Below, one piece after another: positions 5,137-6,085 of a stretch of DNA of 6,085 nt. Both the position numbers and the translations under genes were made by a program. Within the stretch, counting starts at the first letter, position 1, and each line of letters begins with the position of its first letter. The notes under the pieces are model-generated. The model was not told where the DNA came from. It worked only from the letters and a program-made list of their open reading frames with translations, and did no database searches. The stretch covers positions 1 to 6,085 of the forward strand of contig JACRHQ010000077.1 in assembly GCA_016217585.1 (NCBI GenBank). The letters are read 5' to 3'. The DNA is from Candidatus Omnitrophota bacterium. GTDB taxonomy: Bacteria > Omnitrophota > Gorgyraeia > Zapsychrales > Zapsychraceae.

Positions 5137-6085
5137 CTAAATAAGATCCAAATGCCTTCCAACCATTCTTAGCTTTTCCAAAGTATAGTCCAAATCTTCC
5201 CTCGTGTGCGCCGCCATCACGGTCAGCCGCAGCCGGGCCGTCTGTGCCGGCACCGTCGGAGGACGGATCGCGCTGACGAAAATGCCTTCCTCCCATAAGC
5301 GTCTGGAGAATTCAACCGCCACGGCCGGTTCACCGACAACGATCGGAATGATCGGCGTTTGCGACGAAAGCGTATTAAACCCCATCGCGACGACCGCCTT
5401 TCGAAAATAATCTGTATTGGCCCACAATTTTTGCCGTAGCGCGGGTTCATCACGGATGATCTCAACCGCCTTTTTCGCCGCCGCCGCCACGGCCGGCGGC
5501 ATGGCTGTCGTGTAAATAAAACTCCGGGCCTTGTTTACCAAGAAATCCGTCAAAGCCTTTGGGCCGCAACAGTACGCGCCGAAGGAGCCCGCGGCCTTGG
5601 AAAGCGTCCCCATCTGGATATCAATTTTGTCTTCCACGCCGAAATGTTCGGCCGCGCCGCGGCCGTTTTGTCCCAGCACGCCGAGCGCGTGGGCCTCGTC
5701 GATCATGACCAGGCAATCATATTTATGCGCCAGCGCGACGATTCTGTCCAGCGGCGCGATGTCGCCGTCCATGCTAAAGACACTGTCCGTAATAATGCCT
5801 CGCCGACGAAAGCCTGTCGCAGAACGCAACATCTCCTCCAGCGCTTCCATATCGTTGTGCGGATAGCGTTTGAACCTGGCCTGGCTCAAAATGATTCCGT
5901 CGATGATCGACGCGTGGTTCAGCCGGTCGCAAAAAATCATGTCATCGCGGCCGAAGACGCCGGCAATGATCCCGACGTTGGCCATGTATCCGGTGCTGAA
6001 GACCAGACAACTCTCCGCGCCCTTGAACCGCGCGATTGTTTCCTCAAGTTCCCGAATGGCCGCCAGATTCCCGCAGACGAGCCTT
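5137..6085 (-). CDS. bioF: 8-amino-7-oxononanoate synthase (KAPA synthase), 5' end beyond window
   Basis: A PLP enzyme that condenses pimeloyl-ACP or pimeloyl-CoA with L-alanine, releasing CO2, to give KAPA. The frame is open to the right edge: the 33 codons before the internal Met at 5985 continue the family sequence (RLVCGNLAAIRELEETIARF). About 315 residues are visible, against roughly 385 in the family, so some 70 N-terminal residues lie outside. Numbering from that internal Met, CDRLNHASIIDG carries the PLP-stacking His24, MIDEAHALGVLGQNGRG has Asp96 and His99, and the PLP lysine is Lys130 in GTLSKAAGSFGAYC (codon at 5596-5598). AIRPPTVP near residue 239 and RLRLTVMAAH near 251 are also typical. 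Glycine C-acetyltransferase (Kbl) is a close relative, but the biotin neighbours favour BioF. Confidence 0.93.
   Translation of the reverse strand, partial: RLVCGNLAAIRELEETIARFKGAESCLVFSTGYMANVGIIAGVFGRDDMIFCDRLNHASIIDGIILSQARFKRYPHNDMEALEEMLRSATGFRRRGIITDSVFSMDGDIAPLDRIVALAHKYDCLVMIDEAHALGVLGQNGRGAAEHFGVEDKIDIQMGTLSKAAGSFGAYCCGPKALTDFLVNKARSFIYTTAMPPAVAAAAKKAVEIIRDEPALRQKLWANTDYFRKAVVAMGFNTLSSQTPIIPIVVGEPAVAVEFSRRLWEEGIFVSAIRPPTVPAQTARLRLTVMAAHTREDLDYTLEKLRMVGRHLDLI

Overview
The window holds two blocks, and every gene I can support lies on the minus strand. The right two thirds (about 1258-6085) is a biotin biosynthesis operon. In transcription order it reads bioF (5' end beyond the right edge), a bioH-type carboxylesterase, bioC, and one long gene fusing bioD to bioA. 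The left part (1-1169) carries two small type II toxin-antitoxin (TA) modules: a DinJ/YafQ pair, then a BrnT/BrnA pair whose antitoxin runs off the left edge.

The biotin genes form most of a pathway. BioC methylates malonyl-ACP so the fatty-acid enzymes can build a pimeloyl chain, and the BioH-type hydrolase removes the methyl ester. BioF condenses the pimeloyl thioester with alanine to give KAPA (8-amino-7-oxononanoate). The BioA half of the fusion converts KAPA to DAPA (7,8-diaminononanoate), and the BioD half closes the ureido ring to dethiobiotin. BioB, the last step, is not in the window. The BioA half carries motifs I recall from the Bacillus subtilis-type enzyme, which uses lysine as amino donor, rather than those of the SAM-using E. 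coli type.

The gaps within and just after the operon are structured. The bioF-bioH gap is a degenerate 8-nt tandem array with a perfect 16-bp palindrome. The bioC-bioDA gap is a 7-nt tandem array that reverses orientation about its centre. A perfect inverted repeat (23-bp arms, 5-nt loop) encodes the last 16 residues of BioDA and the first base of its stop codon. I find no recognisable terminator between the operon and the TA genes.

Each TA module has its own sigma70-like promoter, a perfect TTGACA followed by a 17-bp spacer and a weaker -10 box. The two modules have opposite gene order.

The organism looks like an uncultured bacterium of moderately high GC content with housekeeping sigma70-type promoters. 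Short-period palindromic intergenic arrays and a BioDA fusion make me think of candidate phyla such as Omnitrophota, but that is an impression from memory with low confidence. No rRNA, tRNA, CRISPR array or transposase gene is visible. No gene-free stretch exceeds 300 bases.
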